Shown: piece after piece, positions 63,998-64,000 of the stretch | Numbering within the stretch: the stretch's first letter is position 1 | Layout of the letters: each line of letters opens with the position of its first letter | Assembly: GCF_013366925.1 (NCBI RefSeq) | Contig: NZ_JAALDK010000001.1 | Location: 1,619,089-1,683,088, forward strand | From: Paraburkholderia youngii | GTDB lineage: Bacteria; Pseudomonadota; Gammaproteobacteria; Burkholderiales; Burkholderiaceae | Direction: 5' to 3' | Length of the DNA stretch: 64,000 nucleotides | Notes under the pieces: generated by a model | Databases searched by the model: none | What the model was told of the DNA's origin: nothing | The model's input: only the letters and a program-made list of their open reading frames with translations | Translations under genes and position numbers: made by a program

Positions 63998-64000
63998 TCA

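Overview
The window looks like a chromosome segment of a Burkholderiaceae bacterium, most likely Paraburkholderia. The GC content is high. Several gene types are typical of that group: a DUF4148 protein, a second infA, a short H-NS-family protein, and pathway clusters arranged as in soil and plant-associated Burkholderiales. Nothing in the window behaves like a plasmid or prophage backbone, apart from one decayed integrase/IS scar near 54.26-55.0 kb.

Layout. 1-4.5 kb: the 3' end of an EmrB-type exporter, an AraC regulator, an NmrA-type oxidoreductase, tRNA-Gln and a DUF5996 gene. 4.7-7.9 kb: an iron-linked unit made of a His-rich PadR regulator of the YqjI type with a palindromic operator, a siderophore-interacting reductase of the YqjH type and an MFS carrier. 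7.9-10.3 kb: an AI-2E-family membrane protein, CsbD and a frameshifted gene. 10.5-19.3 kb: a valine/isobutyryl-CoA degradation operon (acyl-CoA dehydrogenase, acyl-CoA synthetase, mmsA, mmsB, enoyl-CoA hydratase, 3-hydroxyisobutyryl-CoA hydrolase) with a divergent AraC-type regulator. 19.4-21.9 kb: an NfeD-protease/stomatin pair. 22-31.3 kb: mostly single genes, including DUF188, an NCS2 purine permease, cytochrome b561, ferredoxin, a YheO-like regulator and infA2, then a divergent GntR/MFS pair. 31.6-33.3 kb: a nasT-nasS nitrate-sensing pair without nitrate-assimilation genes beside it.

33.4-43.4 kb: an L-rhamnose uptake and non-phosphorylative degradation cluster (ABC importer, mutarotase, lactonase, LysR regulator, rhamnose dehydrogenase, rhamnonate dehydratase, keto-deoxy-rhamnonate dehydrogenase). 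The last enzyme, a hydrolase or aldolase, is not in the window. 43.5-50.6 kb: small exported or hypothetical genes, an H-NS-like protein, an LMW-phosphatase/ArsC-like protein with an Asn-rich repeat tail, a DnaJ-domain protein and an apparent orphan small RNA with anti-Shine-Dalgarno motifs and a strong terminator. 50.8-54.4 kb: an amidase, CDP-diacylglycerol diphosphatase and a fatty acid desaturase whose 3' end runs into the integrase scar.

55.5-64.0 kb: an accessory catabolic cluster of an MDR oxidoreductase, a cis-CaaD-like tautomerase, a beta-keto acid cleavage enzyme (BKACE), an aldehyde dehydrogenase, a DUF1330 protein, an enoyl-CoA hydratase, a CaiB-type CoA transferase and an ACS-family MFS importer. 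Three copies of a 17-bp operator-like sequence (TGYT-N5-CGTTAACA) precede its transcription units. I do not recognise this combination as a described pathway, and it is the best candidate here for an undescribed system.
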